Origin: an uncultured Candidatus Saccharibacteria bacterium
GTDB taxonomy: Bacteria > Patescibacteriota > Saccharimonadia > Saccharimonadales > Saccharimonadaceae
Direction of reading: 5' to 3'
Length of the DNA stretch: 64,000 bases
NCBI GenBank assembly: GCA_947304155.1
Contig: CAMZAD010000002.1
Coordinates: 62,001-126,000, forward strand
Below, piece after piece: positions 1-8,889 of the stretch. The first letter of the stretch is position 1. Each line of letters starts with the position of its first letter. Under the pieces are notes generated by a model. That model ran no database searches. It was not told the DNA's origin and saw only the letters and a list, made by a program, of their open reading frames with translations. Both the position numbers and the translations under genes were made by a program.

Positions 1-1
1 A

Positions 2-64
2 AACTACGCCGAAACAATGCGCCTCGTCCGCCATGCTGGAAATATTCTTGAAAACACACTTTAA
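2..64 (+). CDS. hrcA: C-terminal tail of an upstream gene, probably heat-inducible repressor HrcA (partial)
   Basis: Open frame 2..64 reads NYAETMRLVRHAGNILENTL*; resembles the HrcA C-terminus (..GPTRMDY..) and lies directly upstream of grpE. Confidence 0.5.
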   Translation, partial: NYAETMRLVRHAGNILENTL

Positions 65-75
65 AAGGAGAAAAA

Positions 76-537
76 ATGGAACTAAAACCAAAAAAATCTG
101 TCAAAGAATCTGCTGAAATCGCCAAACTCGAGCTTGAAAAACAAGAATTAGTAAACGATCTTCAACGCACGCGTGCTGATTTTGAAAATTTCAGAAAACA
201 AGTTGATATTCAAAAAGAGCAAGCCAAAAAACTCGCTGCCGATTCTACGATTTTGAAAATTCTCCCGCTAATTGACGATATGTCTCGCGCAATCAACGCC
301 AATAAAGAAGCACTCGACCCAGTCGCAAAAACTCTTGAAAAAACCATGAACGAACTTGGCCTTTCTAAAATTGAAACTGCCGAGGGAACTGAGTTTAATC
401 CAGATTTACACGATGCAATTTCAATGGATGAATCAACTGAAGGCGAAAAAGAAGTTGTTGCCGAAGAACTTCGTCCAGGCTATCTCTATAATAATGAAGT
501 TTTGCGCGCCGCTATGGTCCGCGTCAAACGCGTTTAG
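76..537 (+). CDS. grpE: GrpE nucleotide exchange factor
   Basis: Coiled-coil N-terminus plus RADFENFRKQ... and ELRPGYLYNNEVLRAAMVRV C-terminal GrpE signature; SD aaaaggag upstream. Confidence 0.92.
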   Translation: MELKPKKSVKESAEIAKLELEKQELVNDLQRTRADFENFRKQVDIQKEQAKKLAADSTILKILPLIDDMSRAINANKEALDPVAKTLEKTMNELGLSKIETAEGTEFNPDLHDAISMDESTEGEKEVVAEELRPGYLYNNEVLRAAMVRVKRV

Positions 538-552
538 AAACTATATCTAGAA

Positions 553-584
553 AAAATACGGTTATTGCAAAAACCGTATTTTTG
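553..584 (+). terminator. Intrinsic terminator
   Basis: AATACGGTT...AACCGTATT hairpin followed by TTTT. Confidence 0.8.
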
Positions 585-653
585 TGTTATTATAGACAAA
601 TCTTCTTACGGCAGAATCCGTGAGAGAAAATTTTATAAAGGAGGGAGCACTTT

Positions 654-896
654 ATGCAGCAAACAACAACACTTAAGAGCCCATGGAGGATCACTACGAT
701 TGATCGGAATAACCCGAAGCCGGGTGAACCCACCAAAAAACTCGCAATTTATTATGGCAACAACCTGGTTGCAAAATATAATGGCGAGTTGAAGCAATGT
801 CTTCAGGTGGAAATTCCAGATGATATCAAGGAAAAGATCGACAAAAAGTGGGCGCGTCTTCAAAAAGGATGCTGCAACAAAGTAGCAGTGGGGTAA
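654..896 (+). CDS. Small hypothetical protein (80 aa)
   Basis: ORF with strong SD ggaggg 9 nt upstream, followed by its own terminator. Confidence 0.6.
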   Translation: MQQTTTLKSPWRITTIDRNNPKPGEPTKKLAIYYGNNLVAKYNGELKQCLQVEIPDDIKEKIDKKWARLQKGCCNKVAVG

Positions 897-921
897 AGCT
901 AAAAAAGACCCTAAAGTTCTA

Positions 922-955
922 CCGCCCTTGGTCGTTATGACCAGGGGCATTTTTA
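922..955 (+). terminator. Intrinsic terminator
   Basis: cccttggtc-gttat-gaccagggg hairpin then TTTTT. Confidence 0.75.
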
Positions 956-980
956 TGCTATAATCACAAAAAGGAGAAAT

Positions 981-1595
981 ATGGAAGAAAAAATTGCTGC
1001 AATTAAAGCATGGCTCGGTACTGGTTCAATTAATATTTTTGGTTTGCCAATGAGTGGCAAAGATACTGTTGGCGTGAAACTTGCCAATTTAATTGGTGCA
1101 AAATTCTTGTCGTCTGGCGATATTATTCGCGAATATGAAAGCAAACAAAATGACCACATGTCAGACAATGGCCAACTCATTCCAACTAACAAATTCTATG
1201 ATATTGTCTTGCCATATTTCAGTTCAGAAGAAGTAAAAGACACTGCACTCGTTTTAAGTTCAATTGGCCGCTGGAGCGGTGAAGAAGACGAGGTGATGAA
1301 ATCTGCTAAAAATGGTGGTCACGAAATTAAAGCCGTGGTCCATCTGAATCTTTCTGAAGACGACGTGCGCGAGCGTTGGGCAGTTGCAAAAACTCTTGGC
1401 GACCGCGGTTTACGTGGCGATGATGCAGACCCAGTGGTTTTTGAAACTCGCATTGAAGAATTTCATGAAAAAACCATGCCAGTTTTGAAGCATTATGAAG
1501 AGCTTGGAAAACTTATTAATGTTGATGCAAATGGCACGAGGGAAGAAGTTTTTGAGCGCGTAATCGACGGGCTCGCTGGACAAATTGTGCTATAA
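981..1595 (+). CDS. Nucleoside monophosphate kinase (adenylate-kinase-like)
   Basis: P-loop-like FGLPMSGKDTVGVKLANLIGAKFLSSGDIIRE, NMP-binding/LID layout; SD aaggag. Confidence 0.75.
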   Translation: MEEKIAAIKAWLGTGSINIFGLPMSGKDTVGVKLANLIGAKFLSSGDIIREYESKQNDHMSDNGQLIPTNKFYDIVLPYFSSEEVKDTALVLSSIGRWSGEEDEVMKSAKNGGHEIKAVVHLNLSEDDVRERWAVAKTLGDRGLRGDDADPVVFETRIEEFHEKTMPVLKHYEELGKLINVDANGTREEVFERVIDGLAGQIVL

Positions 1596-1602
1596 TATTA
1601 GC

Positions 1603-2619
1603 ATGACCGGGTTGGGCTTCTCAAAAGATAGAGTTAAGAAAAAAATTGCCGCCGCAAATTACTTAACAGTTGCGCAACTCTTTTTGAAACAAAATTTCTT
1701 ACTTGAAAAACCACTCGAATTTGAAGATATTAAACCTCGTTTGCTTGGACACTGGGGCACTTGTCCTGGTATCAATATCGCCTACGCCTGCTTGAAAGAA
1801 TACTATAGCGACAGTGATTTTACCTTTGTGCTTGGTCCAGGTCACGGCTTCCCAGCTTTGCAGGCTAACTTATTCCTAGATGGCGATTTATTTAGGGTTG
1901 ACCAAAACGCCACCAAAGACGAAAATGGCATCGCCTATCTATGTAAAAATTTCTCATGGCCAGGCGGCTTCCCATCTCATGCTAGCCCAGTTACGCCGGG
2001 TGTAATTTGTGAAGGTGGTGAGTTAGGTTATGCCCTCGCAACGTCCTATGGCTATGCACTCGGACATACCGAACGCACGGTTGCCGTTCTAATTGGCGAT
2101 GGTGAATTTGAAACTGCTACCGCACTAAGCTCAATGAATCTAAATAAACTTTTTTCAAGTCGCAAAAACGGCAAGGTTCTACCAATTCTGCATTTAAATG
2201 GCTACAAAATTTCTGCACCAACTATTGCTGGCCGAAAATCGGAACGCGAACTTTCTGAACTAATTCGTGGCTTCGGTTTTACTCCAATTTTCGTTTTAAG
2301 CACTAGCGATGATGCTGAAGTCGCAATTGATACTGCCGTCGAAAAATTTAGAACCGCTTTGGACTCTGCAGAAGAAATTTTCAAAAATATCAAAAAAGGC
2401 CAAACCGAAAATCCACCGTTTATCATTCTGAAAACCGACAAAGGTCTCACTGGCCCAGAAACTTTAAATGGCGTCAAAATTCGTGGCAATTTCAAAGCTC
2501 ATCAAATTCCGCTTCTAAAAGCTAAGACTGACGAAACGGAATTAAAAACGCTAGAGAGTTGGCTTCGCTCATACCAATTTGAACAAGTATTTAGTCGCGA
2601 AGAAGGGTTTAAAATATGA
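1603..2619 (+). CDS. Phosphoketolase N-terminal (XFP_N) half, split gene part 1
   Basis: RLLGHWGTCPGINIAYACL, GPGHGFPALQAN, FPSHASPVTPGVICEGGELGYAL, GDGEFET, HLNGYKI: phosphoketolase TPP-domain motifs; stop overlaps next start (ATGA). Confidence 0.88.
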   Translation: MTGLGFSKDRVKKKIAAANYLTVAQLFLKQNFLLEKPLEFEDIKPRLLGHWGTCPGINIAYACLKEYYSDSDFTFVLGPGHGFPALQANLFLDGDLFRVDQNATKDENGIAYLCKNFSWPGGFPSHASPVTPGVICEGGELGYALATSYGYALGHTERTVAVLIGDGEFETATALSSMNLNKLFSSRKNGKVLPILHLNGYKISAPTIAGRKSERELSELIRGFGFTPIFVLSTSDDAEVAIDTAVEKFRTALDSAEEIFKNIKKGQTENPPFIILKTDKGLTGPETLNGVKIRGNFKAHQIPLLKAKTDETELKTLESWLRSYQFEQVFSREEGFKI

Positions 2620-3791
2620 AAAAATCAACTGCAAAAACATTTGGTGAATTAATTAAAAACGAGGCAAAAGAAAATCCACGTTTCTACCTTTTTTCACCAG
2701 ACGAAACTACTTCAAATAAACTCGATGCGATTTATGATGTTACTTCACGCGCGTGGGCAAATCTCAAAACTAAACCATACGACATGCCAGAATCAGACGG
2801 CGGTCAAATTGTTGAACTCCTTTCCGAAAACACGCTTTTTGCTGTGATGCTCGGCCATATTTTAAGTGGCGAGCCAGCCATGATGACGAGCTATGAATCA
2901 TTCTTTGCAATCATCACAAGTCAAATTATTCAACATTTGAAATTCTTGGAACAAAGCGAAAATGTTTCTTGGCGTCCAAAATATCCAGCTGTGAATTTAC
3001 TTTCAACTAGCATGTGTTGGCGTCAAGACCACAATGGTTTTTCGCATCAATCACCAATTTTAATTTCGACCTTACTTGAACGTCCTGGTAAAAATGTGAA
3101 CTGTTTCTTCCCAGTAGATAGCCAGAGTGCAGCCGCAACTTTTGACTTTATGATGAATTCAAAAAATGTCGTTAATCTCACGACCTTTGATAAAAATGAT
3201 GAGCCACAATTCATTGACGAAGCGCATGCCAACTTCCAATTTGAACACGGCGCTAGTATTTTTGGCTTCGCATCGGATGGCGATGCTTTTAATCTGTATT
3301 CTAAAGACAATGAAAACTTCAATGTGATTTTTACTGCTGCCGGCGATATTGTAACTCGTGAAGCGCTTGAAGCAACGAAGATTTTAAGAAATGATGTACC
3401 AAAAATCAAAATGCGTTTTGTTGGAATTAACTCACTTACACATGGTAAAATCGGCACGACTGAAAAATCGATGGACCAGCAAACTTTTGATTTATATTTC
3501 AAGAAAGACACACCAATAATTGCTAACTTCCACGGCTATCCAGAAACTCTAAAAAATATCTTAGCAAACTACACAGACCAAAAACGAATCCATGCGCATG
3601 GTTTTACTGAGCAAGGTTCAACCACTACTCCATTCGAAATGTTGAGTTTAAATCATGCCAGCCGTTATGACCTTGCAAAAACTGCTGCCAAAATTATTGG
3701 CCGAAATGACCTTGTAGAAAAATACGAAAAAATTATTTCTGATAATCACGCTTACGCGCACGAGCACGGCGTTGATTTGGTTGAGATTTAG
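2616..3791 (+). CDS. Phosphoketolase central/C-terminal (XFP/XFP_C) half, split gene part 2
   Basis: FYLFSPDETTSNKL, MMTSYESFFAII, WRQDHNGFSHQSP, HGYPETL, TEQGSTTTPFEM motifs. Confidence 0.88.
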   Translation: MKKSTAKTFGELIKNEAKENPRFYLFSPDETTSNKLDAIYDVTSRAWANLKTKPYDMPESDGGQIVELLSENTLFAVMLGHILSGEPAMMTSYESFFAIITSQIIQHLKFLEQSENVSWRPKYPAVNLLSTSMCWRQDHNGFSHQSPILISTLLERPGKNVNCFFPVDSQSAAATFDFMMNSKNVVNLTTFDKNDEPQFIDEAHANFQFEHGASIFGFASDGDAFNLYSKDNENFNVIFTAAGDIVTREALEATKILRNDVPKIKMRFVGINSLTHGKIGTTEKSMDQQTFDLYFKKDTPIIANFHGYPETLKNILANYTDQKRIHAHGFTEQGSTTTPFEMLSLNHASRYDLAKTAAKIIGRNDLVEKYEKIISDNHAYAHEHGVDLVEI

Positions 3792-4482
3792 ATTTAGCTT
3801 CTTTTGCAATTTTTGCAAACATCATACGTCCAGAATTAGTTTGGATGAATTTTTCAAAGCAAACTTTGATTTCTTTTCCAACCTTATTTGAAGCACCCTC
3901 CACTACCACCATTGTGCCTTCTGGAAGATATCCAACGCCCTGCTTCAAATTTGAGCCAGTTGCAATAATTTTTAATTCAAACACATCGCCTGGCAAATAT
4001 TCAGAACGAAGTTCCGATGCAAGCGCGTTTGGATTTAGAACATCAATGTGTTCAGTCTTTGCAACTTTTTGTAAATTAAAATCACAAGTAAAAATTAGAC
4101 CGTGATTTTGTTTTGCGAGTTGAAGCAAACGTTCATCAACTGGCGTATGATCGAGCTCGTCTTCTAAAATTGAAACTTCACAAAAAACTACGCGTTCGAG
4201 CTCATTTGCAACGTCCATGCCGAACCTTGCACGTGCGCGTTTTTCGGAATCTTTACCATCCGCGAGTAATTGCAATTCGCGAATTGCTGAACGCGGAATG
4301 ATTAAATTGTCACCCAAAAATCCAGTCTTTGCGATACGTAAAATTCTGCCATCCATTAACGCAGAAGTATCAATATAAATCTTGCGGCGGTTGCCATTTA
4401 GACTTGGTTTTTTGGCTGCGCGAAATACTAAAAACGTTGTTTCAATTAAAATACATGAAGCAACAATGATTAAAAATGCCAT
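3733..4482 (-). CDS. PIN domain + TRAM domain protein (YacL-like)
   Basis: IYIDTSALMDGRI... PIN core, IFTCDFNLQKVA, TRAM-like GYLPEGTMVVVEGASNKVGKEI; basic tail. Confidence 0.8.
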   Translation of the reverse strand: MAFLIIVASCILIETTFLVFRAAKKPSLNGNRRKIYIDTSALMDGRILRIAKTGFLGDNLIIPRSAIRELQLLADGKDSEKRARARFGMDVANELERVVFCEVSILEDELDHTPVDERLLQLAKQNHGLIFTCDFNLQKVAKTEHIDVLNPNALASELRSEYLPGDVFELKIIATGSNLKQGVGYLPEGTMVVVEGASNKVGKEIKVCFEKFIQTNSGRMMFAKIAKEAKSKSQPNQRRARARKRDYQK

Positions 4483-4589
4483 GTTTATATTATATAATGA
4501 AAACAGTTTTTTTCAAGATAACATTTCGTTCTAATATAAGCTTTTACATGATATAATAGAAAAAGTTAAAAGAATAAGTAGAGGTGGTA

Positions 4590-7511
4590 ATGGAGAAGAA
4601 AAGTAGTATGCCGGTCTTCGGAAAGGCCGCAACTAAAACTGCGAATAAACCAAAACCTACTGCCGTTAAAAAACCAGTTATCATGAAGCTAAAACCAAAG
4701 CCAAAAGCAGCGGTGGTGCCGAAAGAAATTGAACCAAAAACGGAAGTAGAAGAAATAACAAAAGTGAAGGCAGAAGAAACAAAGGTCGAGCCTGAAGAAA
4801 CACTTGAAGAAAGAGAGGAGGAGGTAGAAATGAGCGCAAAGGAAGCTAAAAAAGAAGCAAAGAAAAAAGCTCCAAAGAAGTCATTCTTTAAAAAATCTAA
4901 CAAAGATATGACTATTTACTCTAGCTTGGCTTACAAGCATAAAATGCGCAAAGAAGCTGCAGCTCGTAAGAGGGCTGAAGAATTGGCTGAACTTCCAAAA
5001 AATCCAATCAAACGCTTCTTCGCAAGACTCCATCCAAAACGCGTCTTTAGATTTATCTTTAGTCTCCGCGGCTTATTCTTCTTCTTAAAATGTATCGCTG
5101 TTTGTTTCTTACTCGCAATAATCGGCATTGGCGCACTCTTCCTCTACTACAAAAAAGACCTTGAAGCTATTCGCCTTGATGAAATGAAGGTTTCCGAAAC
5201 GGTTAACACCTACCTCGACCGTAACGGCGTCGTCCTTTGGGAAGATAAAGGTGATGGCGACTACCGCTTGGTGGTAGATGGTGAAGATATCTCGAAATAT
5301 ATGCGCTGGGCAACTGTCGCAATCGAGGATAGAAACTTCTATAATCACCCAGGTGTCGACTTCTTTGCGCTTGTTCGTGCAACACTTTCAACCCTCGGCG
5401 GTGGCGGTGTTCAGGGTGGTTCAACCTTGACTCAGCAGCTGATTAAGCAGGTTTACTTCTCCGATGAAGCTGCTTCAGAAGACCGTGGTGGTATCTCTCG
5501 TAAGATTAAGGAAATGATTCTTGCAATCGAGCTTGAGAAAATGTATAGCAAGGAACAGATTATTACGATGTACCTCAATGAATCGCCTTATGGTGGTCGT
5601 CGTAATGGTGTTGAATCTGCTGCCCAAGCTTACTTTGGCAAATCCGCTAAAGATCTTACTCTCGCAGAATCAGCCCTTCTCGCTGCAGTCCCAAACAACC
5701 CAGCCGTCTTGAACCCATATAATGAATATGGTCACGATGCTCTTATCGCTCGTCAACAAAAAACTCTCGACGTGATGGTTGAAATGGGCTACATCGCTAA
5801 AGAAGAAGCTGAAGAAGCTAAGGCTGTTGATATTCTCGCAACTATCAAGCCAGAAGCTTCACAGTATAAGAATATTCGCGCTCCACACTTCGTGCTTGAA
5901 GTTAAGCAACAACTTGAAGAAAAATATGGCATGAAGACTATGCGCGCTGGTGGCTTCACGATTAAAACCACAATTGATATTCGCGCACAGGAAATGGCTG
6001 AAAAAGCTGTCGCAACTGGTGCAAAATATACAAGATTGAATAAATCAGATAACATCGCTCTTGCTTCAGTTGATGTCGAAACTGCACAAGTTATCGCAAT
6101 GGTCGGCTCAATTGACTGGAATAAACCAGTTTATGGCGAGGTGAACGCTGCAAACTCATTACTCGAGCCAGGTTCAACTATCAAGCCAATTCTTGACTAT
6201 GGTCCGCTCTTTGTTCAACGCGAAGGTCGTAACTATGGTCCAGGCTCAATCTTGAAGGATGAGAATATCGATAAGATTTACTGTAATGGTAGCACCAAGA
6301 ACTGTAAGCTCCGCAACTACTCTGGTAAATTCTACGGTAACCTCTCAATTCGTAAATCACTTGCAAACTCCCTCAATATTCCAGCTGTAAAAGCCCTTTA
6401 TATTAACGGTATTGAAAACTCACTCAATATTGCTCATAAACTTGGCGACTGGTCATATTGTGCTGATACCGACAACTACGGTCTCGCAATCGCAATTGGT
6501 TCAGGTTGCCGCGTCAGACCAATTGAGCACGCTAATGCCTACGCTTCAATCGCCCGTGGCGGTGTTTATAAACCACTCACCTACGTCCTTGAAGTCAAGA
6601 ACTCATCTGGTGACGTGATTGAGCAGTGGGAAGATACTGAAGGTGAACGCGTTTACGATGCTCAAGTTGCCTACATGGTTGCAGATATCCTTGGTGATAC
6701 TGAAGCTCGTAGAATGATGTTCGGCGCTCAAACCACCAGCTATGGTTTCAAAGTAAACGGCGTCTGGACCGGTTCAAAGACTGGTACTACCACTACTTCA
6801 AACTCAGCAGTTACAAAAGACTCATGGATGGCAAGCTTCAGTACCTCAATCGCAACAGTTGTTTGGAATGGTAATCACAATGGTTCAGGCTTAAGCTCTA
6901 GCTCAAACGAAGTTGTCCGTCGTGTCGTCTCGGCCTACATGGAACCAGTCCACAAGAATCTTTACGCTAAGGAAGGCAAATGGAAATCTGGCGACAAACC
7001 AGTCAAACCAGGCGGAATTAAGACTATGAAAGTCAACGGCGTTAACGATATCTGGCCAAGCTGGTATAACTCAAAGACCTCTGGCTCGAAAGCTGAAAAG
7101 ATGACCTTTAACAAAGTGAATAAGAAACTTGCAACTGAATGTACTCTCGGTGCACTTAAAGTTTCCTTTGAAGTTAACGTCATCACCGACCCAGTCTCTG
7201 GCTCAAAGATTTACTCAGGCTTACCAGATGGCTATAAAGAGAAGGAAAATGATGACTGTTCATACGTCATACCGAACGTCGTAGTCACAGGCTACAATAA
7301 GAACACATCAACCGTCAACTTCACGGTAGCAAGAGGTAGCGCAAACCTTAACAAATACATCATCTACGTTGACGAAACCCAAGCTTCGGTCGACACAGTA
7401 TATGATGGCGGAAATTACGCTACAGTCACCGCGACATCAGGACAAACAATTAGAATTCAAGTCTCGGATGTTAACGGCGTCACACATTCAAGTGAGCTCA
7501 AAGTAGACTAA
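4590..7511 (+). CDS. Class A penicillin-binding protein (PBP1A-like transglycosylase/transpeptidase)
   Basis: N-terminal K/E-rich cytoplasmic region, TM, GT51 motifs EDRNFYNHPGVD and GGSTLTQQL, transpeptidase LEPGSTIKP, SLNIP, SKTGTT. Confidence 0.93.
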   Translation: MEKKSSMPVFGKAATKTANKPKPTAVKKPVIMKLKPKPKAAVVPKEIEPKTEVEEITKVKAEETKVEPEETLEEREEEVEMSAKEAKKEAKKKAPKKSFFKKSNKDMTIYSSLAYKHKMRKEAAARKRAEELAELPKNPIKRFFARLHPKRVFRFIFSLRGLFFFLKCIAVCFLLAIIGIGALFLYYKKDLEAIRLDEMKVSETVNTYLDRNGVVLWEDKGDGDYRLVVDGEDISKYMRWATVAIEDRNFYNHPGVDFFALVRATLSTLGGGGVQGGSTLTQQLIKQVYFSDEAASEDRGGISRKIKEMILAIELEKMYSKEQIITMYLNESPYGGRRNGVESAAQAYFGKSAKDLTLAESALLAAVPNNPAVLNPYNEYGHDALIARQQKTLDVMVEMGYIAKEEAEEAKAVDILATIKPEASQYKNIRAPHFVLEVKQQLEEKYGMKTMRAGGFTIKTTIDIRAQEMAEKAVATGAKYTRLNKSDNIALASVDVETAQVIAMVGSIDWNKPVYGEVNAANSLLEPGSTIKPILDYGPLFVQREGRNYGPGSILKDENIDKIYCNGSTKNCKLRNYSGKFYGNLSIRKSLANSLNIPAVKALYINGIENSLNIAHKLGDWSYCADTDNYGLAIAIGSGCRVRPIEHANAYASIARGGVYKPLTYVLEVKNSSGDVIEQWEDTEGERVYDAQVAYMVADILGDTEARRMMFGAQTTSYGFKVNGVWTGSKTGTTTTSNSAVTKDSWMASFSTSIATVVWNGNHNGSGLSSSSNEVVRRVVSAYMEPVHKNLYAKEGKWKSGDKPVKPGGIKTMKVNGVNDIWPSWYNSKTSGSKAEKMTFNKVNKKLATECTLGALKVSFEVNVITDPVSGSKIYSGLPDGYKEKENDDCSYVIPNVVVTGYNKNTSTVNFTVARGSANLNKYIIYVDETQASVDTVYDGGNYATVTATSGQTIRIQVSDVNGVTHSSELKVD

Positions 7512-7524
7512 AACAAATAATAAA

Positions 7525-7553
7525 CAGAGGAGTGGTCAAGCTCCTCTGTTTTT
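7525..7553 (+). terminator. Intrinsic terminator
   Basis: CAGAGGAG-tggtcaag-CTCCTCTG followed by T-run. Confidence 0.85.
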
Positions 7554-7572
7554 GTGTTATAATAAAGATATT

Positions 7573-8871
7573 ATGAAATTATCCGAAGAACTAATTTGGC
7601 GCGGCTTCATGGCCGAGACTACAATCAAAGACCCAGCAACTTTAGATACGCGTGAGAACAAGAAGTTCTATTTTGGTGCAGACCCATCCGCCGATTCTTT
7701 AACGATTGGCAATCTTGCAGCCTTAATGATGTGTGCTTGTTTTGTTCGCCATGGTTATAAACCATATCTTCTTGTTGGTGGCGCAACTGGCCAAATTGGT
7801 GACCCAAAGGAAACTGGTGAGCGTGAACTAAAATCACTTGAAGAAGTCGCTCATAACAAAGCTTGCATCAAGAAGCAAATGGAAGCTGTAATTAGCCCAG
7901 ACGGCGCAGCAAACACCAAGAATGATGGCGACCCGGATAATGACAACTATGAACTCACTATGGTTGATAATTACGACTGGTTTAAAGATATTAACTACCT
8001 TGATTTCTTACGCACAGTTGGTAAAACCTTCTCAATGACTCAACTCCTTGACCGTAAATTTATCCAAAGCCGTATTGGTGAAGGCGGCTCAGGTATTTCT
8101 TATGCTGAATTTAGCTATGCCTTAATCCAAGGCTATGATTTCTGGCACCTCTACAAAGAATATGGTATCGATTTGCAACTTTGTGGCGCCGATCAATACG
8201 GCAACGCTTCAACTGGCATTAGTCTTATTCGCAAAAACGAAGGCGCTGAAGCTGACGTTTGGTCTATTCCTCTTGTAATTGACCCTGTAACTGGCCGTAA
8301 ATTCGGCAAATCTGAAGGCAACGCCGTCTGGCTCGCCGGCTCAGACAACGGCTCTGGTAATTTTACTTCTGTCTTTGACTTCTATCAATTCTGGCTCAAT
8401 CAACCAGATGAATCAGTTGAATACTTGATTAAAATCTATACCGTTTACTCAAAAGAAGAAATCGAGAAAATTCTTGCTGAGCATAAAGAACACCCAGAGC
8501 TTCGCATCGCTCAAAAAGCTCTTGCAAAAGGCGCAACCGAAGTTGTTCATGGCGTTACTTCCGCTCAGGCTGCAATCACTTTGACCGAAATTCTCTTCGG
8601 TAACAAGAAACTTGGTATGCTTTCTGAAACTGAAATTGAGGGAATTGCTTTGCTTCTTCCAACCATCAAATTGAATGAGGAGCGCATGCAAATCTCACTC
8701 GTTGACGTATTAGTTGAATCTGGTCTTGTCAGTAGTAAAACTGAAGCTAGGACTATGATTAAACAAAACGCAATCTCAGTTAACGGCGAAAAAGTCACCG
8801 ACGAAAACTACATCGTCATGAGTCTTTCAATCATTAAACGCGGTAAGAATAAATTTGCTCTCGTAAAATAA
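7573..8871 (+). CDS. tyrS: Tyrosyl-tRNA synthetase
   Basis: FYFGADPSADSLTIGNL (HIGH-like), GADQYGN, KFGKSEGNAVWL (KMSKS-like), C-terminal S4 domain. Confidence 0.93.
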   Translation: MKLSEELIWRGFMAETTIKDPATLDTRENKKFYFGADPSADSLTIGNLAALMMCACFVRHGYKPYLLVGGATGQIGDPKETGERELKSLEEVAHNKACIKKQMEAVISPDGAANTKNDGDPDNDNYELTMVDNYDWFKDINYLDFLRTVGKTFSMTQLLDRKFIQSRIGEGGSGISYAEFSYALIQGYDFWHLYKEYGIDLQLCGADQYGNASTGISLIRKNEGAEADVWSIPLVIDPVTGRKFGKSEGNAVWLAGSDNGSGNFTSVFDFYQFWLNQPDESVEYLIKIYTVYSKEEIEKILAEHKEHPELRIAQKALAKGATEVVHGVTSAQAAITLTEILFGNKKLGMLSETEIEGIALLLPTIKLNEERMQISLVDVLVESGLVSSKTEARTMIKQNAISVNGEKVTDENYIVMSLSIIKRGKNKFALVK

Positions 8872-8889
8872 GCTAAATTAAGGAGGTAT

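Noticed and set aside
1585-1602. Upstream in-frame TTG extension of the phosphoketolase ORF (MCYNIS...), and similar extensions at 7552, 12568, 37364, 46554 and 55783
   Set aside because: These codons overlap the TATAAT-like -10 box; the downstream ATG, 6-9 nt after the -10, is the more likely start.
3047-3511. 154-aa minus-strand ORF opposite phosphoketolase part 2
   Set aside because: Antisense to conserved catalytic motifs, Ser/Lys/Phe-rich shadow.
4544-4903. 119-aa minus-strand ORF at the PBP N-terminus
   Set aside because: Phe/Ser-rich translation of the opposite strand of a Lys/Glu-rich coding region.
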